A DNA stretch of 64,000 bases from Kondoa malvinella (Eukaryota > Basidiomycota > Agaricostilbomycetes > Agaricostilbales > Kondoaceae), in the NCBI GenBank assembly GCA_039545315.1, contig BCIM01000003.1, positions 797,799 to 861,798 of the forward strand. Direction: 5' to 3'. The notes under the pieces are model-generated. The model was given only the letters and a program-made list of their open reading frames with translations. It made no database searches and was not told where the DNA came from. Position 1 is the first letter of the stretch, and each line of letters begins with the position of its first letter. Shown piece by piece: positions 43,055 through 56,181 of this stretch. The translations under genes and the position numbers were made by a program.

Positions 43055-46000
43055 CTAATCATCCTCTTCATCATCTGCAGTCACTCCACTTGACCGACTA
43101 GCAGGTATATTATACCTCTCATCAGGTTCGCCAGCAGTGAAATCAATTCTGACCAGACCAGCAGCTCCACCGCTTGCTAACATGGACGCTCTTCGTAAAG
43201 ACTTGCTCCAACTCGCACAATGGATGCCAACCTCTGGAATAGTCGCTCCAGCTGGTTCAATCGACATTGCGCCTGGAACGTGAGCTGCTTTCGGGGCTTC
43301 TCGCTTGCTGCCGAGGGTTTTAGGTTGACCAGACCAGTACTTTGCAACAATTTAGACGAAGAATGGGGAAGAATGCTGGTGTGATCAGACGACTTACTTC
43401 GGGATAGAGGTTATCGAGCATTCTAAACTCGCCAGTCTTGCGACTAAAGTCCAGCCGATATAGCTTCTTGGTAAAGTGTGTCTGCAAATAGGCATAAGCC
43501 ATGCAGTCTATCAGTGGTCGAAAGACTTACGGAATGAGCACGCTTTTTCGCTCGGCGCATCGCGTTAAAGATCATGCATGTGCCATCTGCTGATGCCGTT
43601 GCAAAGAAAGGGTGAAAGTCGCTCGCTTCTATACCCTGCCCAGTCATTCAGCTTATTACCATCACGCAAAAGCAACAGCATACGTAGACGGGTGCATTGT
43701 GGGCATACATCTTGAGAGTGACAATGTTGCTTCGCGGTCGGAGACTAAACCCGCGTAGAGCGTATTCTTGGTCATCCATGATAACCAGACCAGTTGTAGG
43801 CATAAAACAAGCAGCGAAGGAAGCGGCTATACATCTTTTCAGCAGTTGTCCATGATATCACAAGGCGGGCTTACAGCGCTCGTGCATGACAGTCAAAGCG
43901 GAAGCAGCATCTCGGAGATCAAAGGCCGTGTGTGAGCCGTCGTAGCCTGCTGTAGTAACCATGCTTGGTTCTCCATCCAGATCTTCTTGGCATTGCTGAT
44001 CCAAAGGTGGAAAGCGCATGACCGTAATATCTCTGATTGGACTCATGTGCACAGCAAAGTAATGGTTCGGCACAGTTGAGCTGAAGCCTGAGCGAAGAGC
44101 TTCGGCGATATCCCAAACAGCGACGTGACCTAGTACAAGCGTTAGGGTATAAGGTCGACAATAGCTGTCTGGGCTGACCATTATCTGAGCCAGTGACGAT
44201 TCGCTCAGGCGAGCAGAAGGCCATACATGTGATTGCAGTATCCGGTAATTGAAGAGTGAGAAGTGACTTGGCTTGAACTGTAGCAACAATGAGTCGAGCC
44301 AAGCACCTGAGGATCCGACATACGATAAGTGACATAGCCATCGCCAGTCTTGAGCGCATCCGGGTTAGGTATGGATATAAAGTGGACAGCTCCGTCGGTG
44401 AAGACGCCAGCGAGAATGCCTAGTCGTCCAACTTCACCTTCTGCCGGAATCTACTGTAACATTAGCTTCGCCCATGCTGTTGGGCAGACTTTACCTTTTC
44501 CTGATCTCCGCCTCGTGGAATCCAAGCCAGCCGCCAAGCTTCGCCAAAGTCTGTACACATGCCAAGCTCGTACTTCATTCCCTCCCCTAGCTGACTTTCG
44601 TCGTCAGGTAATGATCTCGCAAATTCAGCAGGATTCGAGCAATCCATTGACCAGATCTGGATCAGCCCACGTCGAACAGGCTGTTGTAATCGAGCAGAGT
44701 CGCCTATCGGAGGCATGGTCGACAATGTGCCTACTGCTAGATATTCCTTTGCTAAGACATACGTCAGCGGTGATTAGGCAGCAGAAGAACAGGACAAACG
44801 AGCAGGTTCAGCATAGTCAGCTTGTGGACACCAATCGACTGCCCAGACGGGTGCGCCGGCATTGAACATGAATCCAGGCTTGTTTGGGACAACAGCATCT
44901 GTCAGATACAATGCCGTCGGTAAGGTCCGGGGACCCAACCAAAGCAAAGTACTGACTGAGACGCAAAGCCGAGAACCTTTCCATTCTAACCAGTTGCTGC
45001 CCGGCATTTGGCTGTGTCTCATCAATCAGACCAAGATAACACGTGATGCTCCCGTCAGGCGGGTCGTTCGGTTCGTCTGCATCCTGCGTCGGCGGTACAG
45101 ACTGAGAAGGTGTAGGGTTATCAATATCCATCTGACTGTCGTCGGGTGCAGGAGTGGCCAGCAACTCTTCCGCTTTAGATTTCGCTGCTTCCTTTCTGCC
45201 TGCTGCTGTTTCGTTGGCTGGGATTTTGGTAGGTAAGTAAATGGGTTTCTTGCGATTTGCATATACAGGTAGAGGAAAGTAAGGTATCGCCTGCCTGTCT
45301 CTTTGTCAGTGCTTCCTGTTAAAGTAAAAGTTTGACTGACTCGAAAGGTAGCACTTGTACCTCTTCTAACTTAGATGGCACCTCGTCGTACCACCCGCCC
45401 CATCGCTCTCTCTGAGTGCTTTTGCCTTTCCACCATCCGACGTCTTCACACATTTCCCAAGTAGGTCCATAAGGCAAGCCAGCCCAGAAATCCTGCGTCA
45501 CCGCTCTACCCAATTCGCCTGCTACTTCCACTTTCTTCACTCCTCCTTTACCTTGCTGATCAAAAGGTTGTTCCAATCTCAATGTCTCTTGCTCTACAAA
45601 CAAGCCGTAACTCTTTTCGTGGTTTGGTAAGCGAGTGCCAATATAAAGACTCTTTTCCTTGACCAAGCCACTGAAAGCTGATCCGCCTTCTCTATAGTGA
45701 CGAGCGGCTTTCGTAGGTTGGACTTTGGCAGGGTTTCTTTTCCTGGCTGCACCTTTGCCCACAGCGGATGATTCTGTGCGATTGTTGATCTTGCTCGTAG
45801 ATGCTTTCGGTGGTGGTGGAAGTGGTTCAAATTCGACTATATCTGATAAGACCGGACTAGCAGGGTCGGATTCTTCCTCTTCAACGACTTGTTCTGTTTC
45901 TTCTTCATCCGATGACGAAGCGACTTCTTTTCCAGAAGCTTCAGAAGCTTGAAAGACTGAACCATCAGAGCCTGAGCCTGAGTCATCGACTGGAGGTTGG

Positions 46001-46122
46001 GCAGGAGCTTCAGTTGAAGAGTCTGAATTGATTTCGCCGAAATCTACGTCGCCAAAGAATGCGTCGGGAGTGTATTTGACTGTGTTTGACGTAGACGCGC
46101 GGCCTGATTTACGGCGAGACAT
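43055..46122 (-). CDS. TFIIIC WD40 subunit (Tfc6/Sfc6/GTF3C2-like)
   Basis: From ATG 46122 a long acidic, disordered N-terminus (DDSGSGSDGS, SSSDEEETEQVVEEEESDP) contains a short basic AT-hook-like start MSRRKSGRAS. The second exon follows through a phase-2 intron with QAIPYFPLPVYANRKKP. The WD40 region then shows GAPVWAVDWCPQADY, a blade ending RGLIQIWSMD, AWRLAWIPRGGD, LGILAGVFTDGAVHFISI, FCSPERIVTGSDNGHVAVWD, SPIRDITVMRFPP and TTAGYDGSHTAFDLRD. It ends with SKSLRRASMLASGGAAGLVR and an acidic tail. This order matches the TFIIIC tau-B WD40 subunit, which binds B-box promoters of tRNA genes for RNA polymerase III. A generic WD40 protein remains possible. Some internal exons near 43300-44400 are approximate. 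Confidence 0.65.
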
Positions 46123-46481
46123 TACGACGGCGTGGTAAGATGAACTAGGCCTTCACGGAGGTAGACTATATGAGCAGCAGGTCAATGAGTCTTTGCTGAG
46201 TTCAAATGGATATCTCTGTTGCTGTTGACTCCAATAGAGGAAGACAAGTTCAAGAGAAGGCTAGAAGTAGCTCGTGCAGAGCGAATATAGCCAGACAGTG
46301 ATGCTCGACCAGAAATCAACAAGACATCTTGGTTTAGCCAGAGCTGACGAGACTGCGAAGGCAAGCAGGGATCAAGGTATTCTCAGCAAGCACTGATATA
46401 CTCCAAAGCAGGGCGCAAGGGTATCTTCACGTCCCTGTCGTGAACCAATCCAGGTCGACCACGAACATCCAACACGATAGG
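46123..46481. promoter_or_regulatory. Divergent promoter region, TFIIIC subunit and PRP31
   Basis: This 359-bp region lies between the divergent starts of two RNA-metabolism genes. No reading frame with support and no repeat. Confidence 0.4.
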
Positions 46482-48299
46482 ATGGATTTAGCAGACGAGC
46501 TCCTGCTTGACCTCGAAGGCGACGAACAAGTCGAAGAAGAAGTTCCACAGAATGATGCAGAGGAAGCTTTTGCCGTGCCATCCTTGCCTGCTTCAGCTTC
46601 AATTTCCAAGAAACGCAAAGCATCCGAAGAGCCAGAGCATGAGGAGTCTGAAATGCTGGTGGATCTGCCCGAGGGTGGTCAGAGACCTGCAGAAGAGCTG
46701 GATGCAGACGCTGTAGAAGAGATGGACTTGCTCTCGACTGCAGATGTCTCGAAAGTGGCCAAGCTGTTTACGCAGAAATCATTCCAGGATGCACTAGCCG
46801 TACGTCTCTCCTTTGCACTAGTCACTGGGTGTACACTGATCGTACGCTTGTTACAGAAAATCAAAGAATACAAGGACATTCCGCCTTCAGACATGTCTAC
46901 CTCTCAATCAGCAGAATATCAACTCATCGTGCAATCCAACAACTTTGCTGTAGAGATTGATAACGAGATGCTTCTTGTTCACAAATTCGTGCGGGATCAC
47001 TATGCACCTCGATTCGCGGAATTAGAACAATTGGTACCTCTACCATCAGACTATTGTCGAGCCGTTACCAAGATTGGCAATCCAGAAGATCTAGCTGGCT
47101 TGCAGGATCGCTTACAAGGCTTCGTACCACAAGCTACTTTGATGGTGGTCGTCGTTACTGCTTCGACGAATACCGGCAGACAGCTCACGCCGAAAGAATG
47201 GAAAGCGGTTCAACAAGCTTGCGACATGTGCTTCAAATTGGATATTGCAAAGATGGAGATTTTGGATTATGTAGAAAGCAGGATTACTGGATTGGCGCCT
47301 AATTTGAGTGCGATCATTGGTGCGAGAACGGCGACCAAGATTCTCGGTATGGCCGGTGGTTTGCATTCTCTGTCTAGACAGCCAAGTTGTAACATGCATG
47401 TGAGTGCAATTGCCAATCTCCGAAAGCAAGCACTAATATAGTCTGTTCACAGCTCTTCGGCGCGGCCAAACGAATCTCCATCGGTTTATCAACAGGTTCC
47501 CACTCTTCACAACGTCGCGGTGCAGGCTTTATCTACAACTCTCCTTTACTTCAATCCATACCAGAAGAATACCGAATGAAGGCTCAAAGAACAGTAGCTG
47601 CTAAATGTGTTCTCGCTGTCCGGATGGATTGCACCAACCCTACGAGCGATACGTATGGTCGTGGTGTGCTGGTTGATCTGGAGAAGAAATTGGAAAAGTT
47701 GCAAGAACCGCCGCCGAGTAAAGTGATAAAGGCTTTACCTGTGCCAAGAGAGGGTCCAACAAAAAGGAGAGGTGGTAAGAAGTGCGTGGTCGTTATCATT
47801 ATCCTCCTTCGGATGTTGCTGACGGAAATTGCACAGAGCGAGAAAGGCAAAGGAAGCTTATGCAATGACCGAGTTGCGCAAATTGCAGAATCGAATGGCA
47901 TTTGGTCAAGAGGAGGAAGAAGACTTTGGCATGGACGAGACGAAGGGAATGGGCATGATAGGGTCGTCTTCTGGTCGTATCAGAGCAAGTGGTGGAGAGG
48001 CTAAGAGCAAAGGTCCGTAAAGTCGTTGCGTTTCTGCCTGTGGCTAATTTGTTGCGCTTCTGCAAACAGCTAAACTATCCAAGATGAACAAGACAAGGTT
48101 GGAGAAGCTCAAAGGTCCTGCAGGCGGGACTGTCTCCGGTCTCAGCTCGTCGCTTGCTTTCACTCCAGTTCAAGGCATGGAGCTTGTCGATCCTTCAGCG
48201 CAAAAGAGAAAGCTGGAAGCGGCGAACGAAGCGTGGTTCAAGAACGAAGCATCCGGCAGTTTCTCTGTCGTGCCAGGCAAGAAGAAATTGATTCAATGA
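46482..48299 (+). CDS. PRP31: U4/U6 snRNP protein Prp31
   Basis: Five exons (46482-46799, 46857-47399, 47453-47781, 47837-48012, 48070-48299) give 531 residues. An acidic N-terminus leads to the NOSIC/Nop domain: [67 protein letters not shown] and [40 protein letters not shown] then [15 protein letters not shown] follows. The Prp31 C-terminal domain has [20 protein letters not shown] and a Lys-rich tail ([15 protein letters not shown]). Prp31 binds the U4 5' stem-loop with Snu13 and bridges U4/U6 and U5 in the tri-snRNP. Length and domain order are typical. Start chosen at [14 protein letters not shown]. Confidence 0.96.
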
Positions 48300-48441
48300 G
48301 GGAATGTATTCAACATGATGCTACATGGCTATGACATTGCTATGTACATGAGTTTTGCTATAACATGCTGGAGTCCATTGACAAATCTACTGGCGTCGTG
48401 ATAGGTCGTCAAACATTTCGTGATGGTATTGGGAGCTAAGT

Positions 48442-49967
48442 CTACTGCCATTGACCGAGAGATCTTCTTCGCCGAGACTGGATGTCGGCGTCGCTGACTC
48501 TTTGCCAGTCTCTCCAGCCGGCGTGCATGCTGGACAGTACATAAGTATGGTAGATTGAAGAAGGAGATTTTAGCTCACAGCAGAACGAATGCTTGTGCTT
48601 CTGGTGATTCTTCTGTTAGTTCCTCCCATCGGATAGGATCAACTACGTTCCCGAGTACACCTACACCGGATCAGCCAGTGCACTGAAGCTCAAGGGGCAG
48701 ACCTACCATAGCTATCTATCGATGCTTGGACTGCTGTTCTGCCGCCTTCCGCGTAAGGGATCTAATGGTCACCTCTCAATAAGAGGCTCGAGATGAAGTA
48801 GAGAAAGTGACCGACCATTGAATCATCTATGCCGTATTGCGACACGCGATAAGTCGCCGCAGCCATAAGCGCTGTCGATGCCAAGTCGACAAATTGACTT
48901 GTCGAATCCGAGCCAAGGTAATTGTAGAGTCCGCCAGTGATTGGACTGCGATATCTCCATGATTGCTGTGTGATTTGTGCTGCCCAATTGCCAAGCTCGA
49001 CCAACTGGGCCGACATCGATTCGCGGAAGGATGACTTCTCGATAGTAGCGTAGACGCGCATGATTCCCATAGCAGCCCAAGCGTTGCCTGTCGCCCAAGC
49101 ACCTTCGTCTTGCCAACTTCCCAACCGGACATGCGCCCAAAGATATTCGTCCGTCAATAGCTCATCTTTGTATAGTCGACACTGATCGTAGGCCATCTGT
49201 AGAAGCGTTTCATTGTTCTGAACGAGACCATAGAAGGCTAGGAAAGGCGGCGCTGGATCACAATTATCAGATCCGATGCAGGTCGGTCTTTTACAGAAAC
49301 ACACTCATGTAGACCGAATCGGACTGAACAGCAGTCAGTCCTGGATATAGCACGAGATGGTATAGCTTACCCAAAGCTGCGCTTCTTCCTGTCTATGTGA
49401 TATCGCTCCGCTTGGGCTCCTTGGCGCCTGCATCAATGCCTCGAGCTGATTTGCCGCTGCTTCCATATAATTCAACTCCCCGCTTTGCATCATGCCCGCC
49501 AACAGTACAGGCACGCCAAGACTCGCTGGATCCGCCGCAGATTCGTCGGGCATGAGCTGTAGCTGTCCAGCTGGAATATTTGACACCACGCCTTGTACTA
49601 TGTCTTGTACGAGCGGTATTTCATCCAGATTCTGCTCGCTCAGATCCGGTAGACCTGGACCAAATACACTAGACATCGAGAACATTAGCGGACTGAATCG
49701 CTGTTGATGAGACCACAAGCTTGCCTGTACTGGCTGTACTGAATCTCGAGAAGGGCTCTACGAAGCAGCGAGATCAGTCCAAGGGTAATACCCTTGGTGA
49801 GATCCGACATACTCTGCTATTGTACCGAGCACCCAAGATTGATCCGTGTCCAATGCCAGCGTTCCCCGGACCAAGTCCAGCTGATCGCTCGTCAGACCCG
49901 CTGGAGTCGATTGCGCCGCAGAAGATGCTACAAGCCCTAACAGGCCGAGTAATATAGATCTGTTCAT
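48442..49967 (-). CDS. Secreted six-hairpin glycosidase (GH105/GH88-like)
   Basis: ATG 49967 starts a clear signal peptide (MNRSILLGLLGLVASSAAQS). The mature part shows alpha/alpha-barrel features: WVLGTIAEYVG, VPVLLAGMMQSGELNYMEAA and DSVYMSVFLAFYGL with a splice inside. It continues with QCRLYKDELLTDEYLWAHVR, EGAWATGNAWAAMGIMRVYA and GLYNYLGSDSTSQFVDLAST. The last exons are AEGGRTAVQASIDSYG, GVLGNVVDPIRWEEL and HAGWRDWQRV (stop 48442-48444). The SVYM and WATGNAWAAMG patterns match unsaturated uronyl hydrolases that trim pectin-derived oligosaccharides, with an aspartate as catalytic acid. The exact substrate is uncertain. A plant-associated or saprotrophic lifestyle would fit. Confidence 0.7.
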
Positions 49968-50104
49968 GACCGCGTTCGAATAGAGAAGTCGTAATTAACG
50001 ACGTCTTCTGATAAGTTCGCGCTTTTGCAGGCGATAAGGTTTTTGACTCGAGGTCTTGACGCTAACGGTCTTTTGAAAGCAGATCAGGTTCAAAAAGGTC
50101 GCCA

Positions 50105-50446
50105 ATGTTCAGGAATTCGAAATTACGGGCTCGCGACTCGAAGGCAGACTTGGGACTTGGCGAAATGGTCGATCAGTCGAATGACGTAATCAAAGATTGT
50201 GCTGTTACTGCTGGTATGGTCAAGACAAGAGCAGGAAGAGAGCAGCTGGATGCGTTTAATGATGTTGTCATGTACAAAAGAAGTCGCTCTGTTTCAGAGA
50301 ATCGATTCTGGAATCATCTAAACCTTCTGTCCTTCATTCACCTCTTCCGGCTGCGACCTGTCCTGCTTGACGACACGTTCAGGCAGCAGCAGATCCACAT
50401 TCAGCACGAAGAAGAGGACGGTAGCAAGCCATTCGACGGAAGCTGA
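50105..50446 (+). CDS. Hypothetical small protein
   Basis: An uninterrupted 113-codon frame from ATG 50105 encodes MFRNSKLRARDSKADLGLGE and an Asn/Arg-rich middle, ending QQQIHIQHEEEDGSKPFDGS. It lies in the gap between the glycosidase promoter (minus) and the 3' end of the membrane protein gene (minus). No domain is recognised and a chance frame is possible. Confidence 0.3.
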   Translation: MFRNSKLRARDSKADLGLGEMVDQSNDVIKDCAVTAGMVKTRAGREQLDAFNDVVMYKRSRSVSENRFWNHLNLLSFIHLFRLRPVLLDDTFRQQQIHIQHEEEDGSKPFDGS

Positions 50447-50587
50447 TAGTAGGTAGTAGGCGACTTTACCTGCCAAGAACGGGTCAATACTGTCCGTACT
50501 ACTTGATGTCGCTACATACCACCAGATGAGGTAGGATTAGGCGGTGTATGCACTGCAGCTAGCTTGTAGCAGCCAGAGGTGAGCTAT

Positions 50588-51485
50588 TCATTGCTTCAGT
50601 CGCATCAACCAGACGGTCAATGAGCCTACCAGCAAGGCAGCGATGCTTCCCAGAAGGAAAAAGCCTTTTGTGGACAACACTTCAAGCCGAAACATCTTGA
50701 GGCCAATGAGGAGAAGAAGAACAGTTACGACGATGAACAGGGCTGATGTAGCCATTCTGCTGTACTTTAGTTTGGATCCTACTTCGATCAATTCAGCAAG
50801 CTTACCGCAGCGATCTGATTAGATTCAAGTCGCTGGCGGAAGCTGTCGAACTGATCTTGGTACCAACAATCTAGCATACTGTCAGCCCAAAGTGAAAATA
50901 CAGTTGGAAGAATTTACAATACTCATGACCACTGCCGCAATAGAGCTCAGGTTGATGATGCGTACAAAGGTCTTGTATGTGCTTGAATCGTCTTGCTGGC
51001 TAATCTGATCGCTGTCCAAGCATCGACTATCCACACAGCGTTAGATTAGCAGATCTGTGCATCATCTGCTCACATGAGGATGGTTGCAAGAGGTTCGTAG
51101 ACGAGAATGAAGCCAATCAAACTCATCGTCTGCATGGCAATACTGCTCGCATGTCAATCTCTGCGTCAGTGAGGCAGCGTCAGACTGACAACAAGCCTGT
51201 GCCTTGATGACCTGTACTGATGTAGGCGCGGAGGGAGAAAGCAATAGCTTGCATGAGTAGTGCCGTAGCTGGTCTGAATAGAATCCATTTGCTTGCTGAA
51301 GTGACACATCGGTATATCGACAAAGGTAGAGGTAAAGCGAAAAAGATGGCAAAAATGATTGAGACAGCTAGATCAAGCGAGCGTACGGGTACTGTAGGAG
51401 TCAGAAGGTGAGGAATCAGTTGGCTATAGAACCTACAGCCGCCAGCAATAATCAATTGGGATGTGAGGTCTTGCTGACTAGACAT
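50588..51485 (-). CDS. Polytopic membrane protein, RTA1-like layout
   Basis: ATG 51485 opens MSSQQDLTSQLIIAGG, then LDLAVSIIFAIFFALPLPLS, ASKWILFRPATALLMQAIAF and after an intron IAMQTMSLIGFILVYEPLAT. Further exons carry YKTFVRIINLSSIAAVVMSI, a soluble segment DCWYQDQFDSFRQRLESNQI, and two closing helices FIVVTVLLLLIGLKMF and GFFLLGSIAALLVGSLTVWL ending LKQ (stop 50588). About seven helices with short loops resemble RTA1/Rsb1 lipid-translocating proteins, but I see no decisive motif. Function unknown. Confidence 0.55.
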
Positions 51486-51696
51486 GATGGGCAGATGATT
51501 TCGAGACTTTCTGGGAGACGTCGTGTGCTTCTGCTAAGGAGACCACGATGTCTGGCCTTTAAATACGAAAGCACACGAAATCCCGAAACCCCGAATCAGA
51601 TCACTTCCCTCTCGCACAAGCATCTTGAAGACAGAGAGAGAACGCAAAGACAAAGCACAAAGTAGCGCTACATGATAGAGGCTGGACCAACCGCCT

Positions 51697-53905
51697 ATGG
51701 CTGATATTGACGTGGAGAGCAATGCATCAAATCAACGTGTTTTGAAATATGGCAAGACTGTGAAGGGTAATGGGAAGGCAGCAAGTTGCGAATCATGTAG
51801 GACAAGCAGAATCAAGTGCACAAGGGACGAAGGAAGCGCTGGATGTCGCAGTTGCCTAAAGAAAGGACTGTTATGCGTTCAGCCAGAGGTGCGATATAAG
51901 GACCGGACGAGCAGAGGTAGTGCTCAAAAGAAGTATGTCCGGCTATCAACTCGCTACGTGCCGCTGATATTCCCTACAGGAGTAGCAAAGAAGCACCAGC
52001 GTCGAACTTCAGCATGTCCACTAAGGAGACTTCTCTGACTACCCTAAGCCAGGCGTCTGTTTGTGCTCTTCTACCCGATATTGTGGACAAAGAGCGCGTA
52101 CTGGCATCTCTCCTGTGAGCACATTCTCTCCTCCTGATTAGCTGTGAATTCCTAAGGAGAATGCCAACGCAGCGACACTCTCTTCTCTTCGATGACTTGG
52201 GCTCCGCCAATCATGAGATGGAAAGTAATGCAACAAAAGTTCGAAGATGCTGGTGCGGTCTCATGTCAGCCAGACACGCCTTGAAGAGCTGAGCCATTCT
52301 GCAGGACGTCGAGCAGACCAGCTGGAAAGCGACTTGCGACCTCTCGCTCTCACACTCATCGCTTTCGGAGCTTGCATCACTGATCACAAGTCAATTACTG
52401 GCCAAGGCTTGCTCAGACTCGCCGATGCCGACCATTTTGCAACTATGGACACTTTACTATGCGCGCAGAACAGGCAAAGGACTTGCCATGAACTGATGAC
52501 AAGAGCCGTTGACTCAGCTGCTGAAGTCGGCATTTTCCAAAAACCTACAGTCGAGCGCATTGCGACCTCTCAACTCTTGGGTCGGTCCACTTCAGTCTCT
52601 TTCAGGCAGTCGGAAACTGATTATATGCAGCTGAGCTGCTTGATTTCGGTCCCTTTGAAGAGACGCAAGCTACTCGGGTTTACTTCCATACCGGTCTGGC
52701 TATGACGAGATCGTTAAACGAGCGCTGCAGCAAGGATCCAAGTAGCTTACAATCAGCTCACGGCTGGCACATCAGCATGGTAAGGTAGACGAATCATCAT
52801 TGCGTTCCACTGACACATTATATGTCCTACAGATAGATGCTTGGTCTGCCCTCAACCGAGCGTCATATCCTTCCATACCCGACTACGAGCTTCCAGATCT
52901 CTTGCACGACTTTGGCAAGATCGAGCCTGATCAACACCCTCCTCTGTCCTTGTCGCTATTGGAAAATGCTCTTCGATCAAGTAGTCCAGAAAACTCTATG
53001 TATTTTCTGGCACTGATATGGTATCGCTTGCTGAAGATAACGCGTGGCATTGCCTTTGCGGTTGTCCCACGTACGTGTGCTAGAGTGAACATTTGAGCTG
53101 AACCTCATTGCTGCATCGCATCCACAGTACTCAAGTCACCTTCTGTCAGCAAGCTTCAATCCGCTTTGGAGCCGTTCTTCTCGAATCTGAGCGTATTCCT
53201 CGACTTTTGCGACCTGGCTTGCCGCTACTTAGACCTGCACTCGGGGCACCAAGATGCAACAGCAAATTTACTGTCTCAAATACGTGCTAATGTCACTACA
53301 AATCTCGAAGCTTGCTTTCTCCTGGCATTGCAATTACCCCTAGCAGTTGAACCGCACTTGCAGCAGCTCAGAAACACGCAACAGAATCTCATATGTACAC
53401 CTGAAGACTACATCAACTACTCGCAAGCCGTGATAGACACCGACGGAAGACTTCAAGCTCTAATCTTCCGTTGCGCTCGAAGATTTGCCAAAATGCTTGC
53501 TGTTAGTGTCTCATCCTAATCTTGATCTCGAGCCTGATCTGGTAAACAGGTCATACCCCTGTCGGAAGTTATTCTGCCCTTTTCCCGGACGACGTTTGTC
53601 TCTCACGCTCTCGGTATGGCTTGGGTGGTGTGCTTGATATCCCAGCTGACCTCGTTGTGCCAGGATATTGGTGTGAACGATTGCTCGATGAACCCTTAAC
53701 ATCACAGTATACAGCGCTCGACAAGGCGAACGAGGCGAACATCTTTATCCGTGCAATCAGAGCCCAAGGCTGGGTCAAATCTGACAGAGTAAAACAAGCC
53801 CGCATGTTACAAGCGAAGCTCAAGATGCTGGACCAGCCGACGTCGAGCATGTCAATAAGTTCTGTGCTGACTGATGGTTGCATCGACCCCAGTCTCCTGC
53901 AATAG
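51697..53905 (+). CDS. Zn(2)-Cys(6) fungal transcription factor
   Basis: ATG 51697 leads to the binuclear cluster SCESCRTSRIKCTRDEGSAG followed by CRSCLKKGLLC, with six correctly spaced cysteines and a basic linker KDRTSRGSAQKK. Downstream exons form the helical fungal-specific domain: LRPLALTLIAFGACITDHKS, TMDTLLCAQNRQRTCHELMT, IDAWSALNRASYPSIPDYEL, EPFFSNLSVFLDFCDLACRY and SHALGMAWVVCLISQLTSLC. A phase-0 intron (GTGAAC...CACAG) then joins YTALDKANEANIFIRAIRAQ to the end at 53905. Exon borders between about 51940 and 52300 and near 52690-52810 are not resolved. The regulated pathway is unknown. Its neighbour downstream is a secreted glucanase. Confidence 0.8.
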
Positions 53906-54251
53906 AGTTGCGGGGCTGACTTGCTTAGAGGTCTCAGGCCTACTCTGTCACCTGCAAGACTCTGAACCTCCCACGCACGGTCAAGGCTTCATTCGCTGAC
54001 ACTCGGAAATCTCAGCACGTTCTCGGCCGAGCAGCGTAGTCATGGGGAACATAGGAAGGTCCTGGCAGTGTCGTCAAGGCGAAAAGAAGTTTGGTCGCTC
54101 AGGAGCCGCGCATTCGAAGGCATTCTCCCATCAGTCGATCTTTCGACCGAGCTCGGACCCGCCTATTCGCTCGACTTGCTGCTTTATCAAGGCTTTATGT
54201 TCTTTTACACCTCGACCATTTCGTTTTTCACACATTCATTCTCCACACAAC
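53906..54251 (+). promoter_or_regulatory. Upstream region of GH71 gene
   Basis: This 346-bp region between the regulator and the glucanase becomes pyrimidine- and ACAC-rich just before ATG 54252. Overlapping frames here lack support. Confidence 0.35.
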
Positions 54252-56181
54252 ATGCGCTGGACGTCGTCTCTTCTATTTCTGCTCTCAGCCTGTCATCTAG
54301 CCACAGCACAGCGAGCTGGTTCTCGCCGCGCTTCCCTGCATTCTGATTCGCAATTGGTACCTAGAGCTGTCTCTGGCTGCGTCGATCATGCCAAGATGGG
54401 CCAGCGTCTGCTGTTCGCCCACTACATGGCGTAGAATTCACCTCACAAGCGTTGGAAATGAACTGATTGATCCTTTAGGATGGGCACGCCTCCTGATGGA
54501 AAGTACATGACGGACATCCGTACTGCCGCTCAATCCGGTATACATGCTCTTGCTCTGAACTTTGGCGGGTGAGTTGCTTCTTGGTCATTTCATGAGATGC
54601 TAAAGTGATCACACAGCTGGACCTCTGAATTTCAAAGATGGGAAGGCGTGCTCGACGCAATCTATTCCGAAACGGCCAAATACAACGCTCTAGGAGGTGA
54701 CTGTGCTCTCGATTCTGCAAGATCCAATGCTAAAGATCTATAGAATCATGCCCGATCAAGCTATTCATCTCTTTCGACATGACTTCAGTCAAAGACCCTG
54801 CGATGATAGTCAGACTCTCGCTCAAGTACCAAGACCATCCAGCCCAGCTCTACGTCGACGGTAACAAGATGATGGTTTCCTCTTTCGAAGATGATTTTGT
54901 CAATGTCAATGCTTTTGACTGGAAGAGTAAGTACTCTCTTTGCCTTCTGTATACTGGCTGACTGAGAATTACAGAGGTAGTACTTGACAAGATCAAAGCG
55001 GGTCTTACTGGAGCTGAGCTATACTTCATGCCTGGAAGTGTCGTCAAGGATCCCAAGAAGCTCTTTTCGAGAGCAAACACCAACGGGATCTTCACCGTAC
55101 GTTACATATCTTGTCATTCTACTATCACACTAGAATATGTCCCTAGTGGCTTCATCCGTCTACTTCGGTCGCAGACGAGGCAGCTTTGGACAAGGCGTTT
55201 GCGGCTCAAGCAAGTTCGACAGCAAAGGATTGGTGCGTCGGCGTGGCTCCCTGGTTTTTCAAGCATGTGAGCCTGCTAAAGAACGTTTCTAAGCTGCAGA
55301 GCTGACAACAGTCCAACAGCTCGAGGGTTACAACTGGTGTAACAAACAAGACGAGCAAGTCTATAGCCTCTTGATAGCAACCGTCATGTGCTTACGCTTG
55401 GCTCTGCTCAACAGACAAATCTTTGTTCCCCGACTGCAGAATGTTCAGAAGCTCAAGCCGCGCTTCATTGAGCTTCTGACTTGGGTAAATCCACATAAGA
55501 TCTAATAAAGATGTCATGCTCATGCGCTTGCTGACAGAATGACTTTGGAGAAAGCTCGGTAAGGTCTATGTTCATGGAGGCAGCATGGTCGACTGACGTT
55601 GATGTGTGCGACTCCTCAGTACCTCGGTATGTCTGCGAATTTTTGCGTTGTCTGCACGCTAAATTTGACTGCTCTTAGGCCAAAACGACCCGAATGCATA
55701 CACAACGATCAAGTACGCTCAATGTTCACACGCCGGTTTCTTAGGAATCGCCAAGATTTTCGCAGACACCATGGCGTCTGGCAAGACTGAAGTCGACATG
55801 AGCACTACGAAAGAGCAAGTCTTTTTGATCTACAGAACGCAGCCTTTCAAGACTCCTGGCAGCAACGACCCAATCGGCGTACCAAAAGACGGCAACTTGA
55901 AGGATGAAATCTTCGTAGCCTCGTTCCTGGCCAAGTCCGCTCAAGTTACGCTCACCAATGGCGGTAGGACGACGACTTTCACAGCTCCCACGGGTGTTAG
56001 CTTGAAATGCGTGCCATTCAAGACTGGATCTGTCGCTTTGGTACGTTCTCCCGAAGCGTTCTATCGTCTTCTAACAAAGGTGCAGGATGTCAAACGAGGC
56101 AGCACTTCGTTCATCTCCAAGAAAGGTCCTTCAATCGTCTCGCAGCACAAAATCTACAACGCAAACGCTGTTGCTATCTAG
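54252..56181 (+). CDS. Secreted GH71 alpha-1,3-glucanase
   Basis: ATG 54252 starts a signal peptide (MRWTSSLLFLLSACHLATAQ). The GH71 core follows: GQRLLFAHYM, an intron, KYMTDIRTAAQSGIHALALN FGG, W(T)SEFQRWEGVLDAIYSETA and KLFISFDM. The following exons contain AQLYVDGNKMMVSSFEDDF, AELYFMPGSVV and DEAALDKAF-like helices, and later exons such as NDPNAYTTIKY ending KIYNANAVAI (stop near 56179-56181). GH71 enzymes hydrolyse alpha-1,3-glucan, a fungal cell-wall polymer. The order FAHYM...ALN...FISFDM...SFE follows the family. About eight short introns interrupt the gene; those between 55090 and 55620 are approximate. Confidence 0.82.
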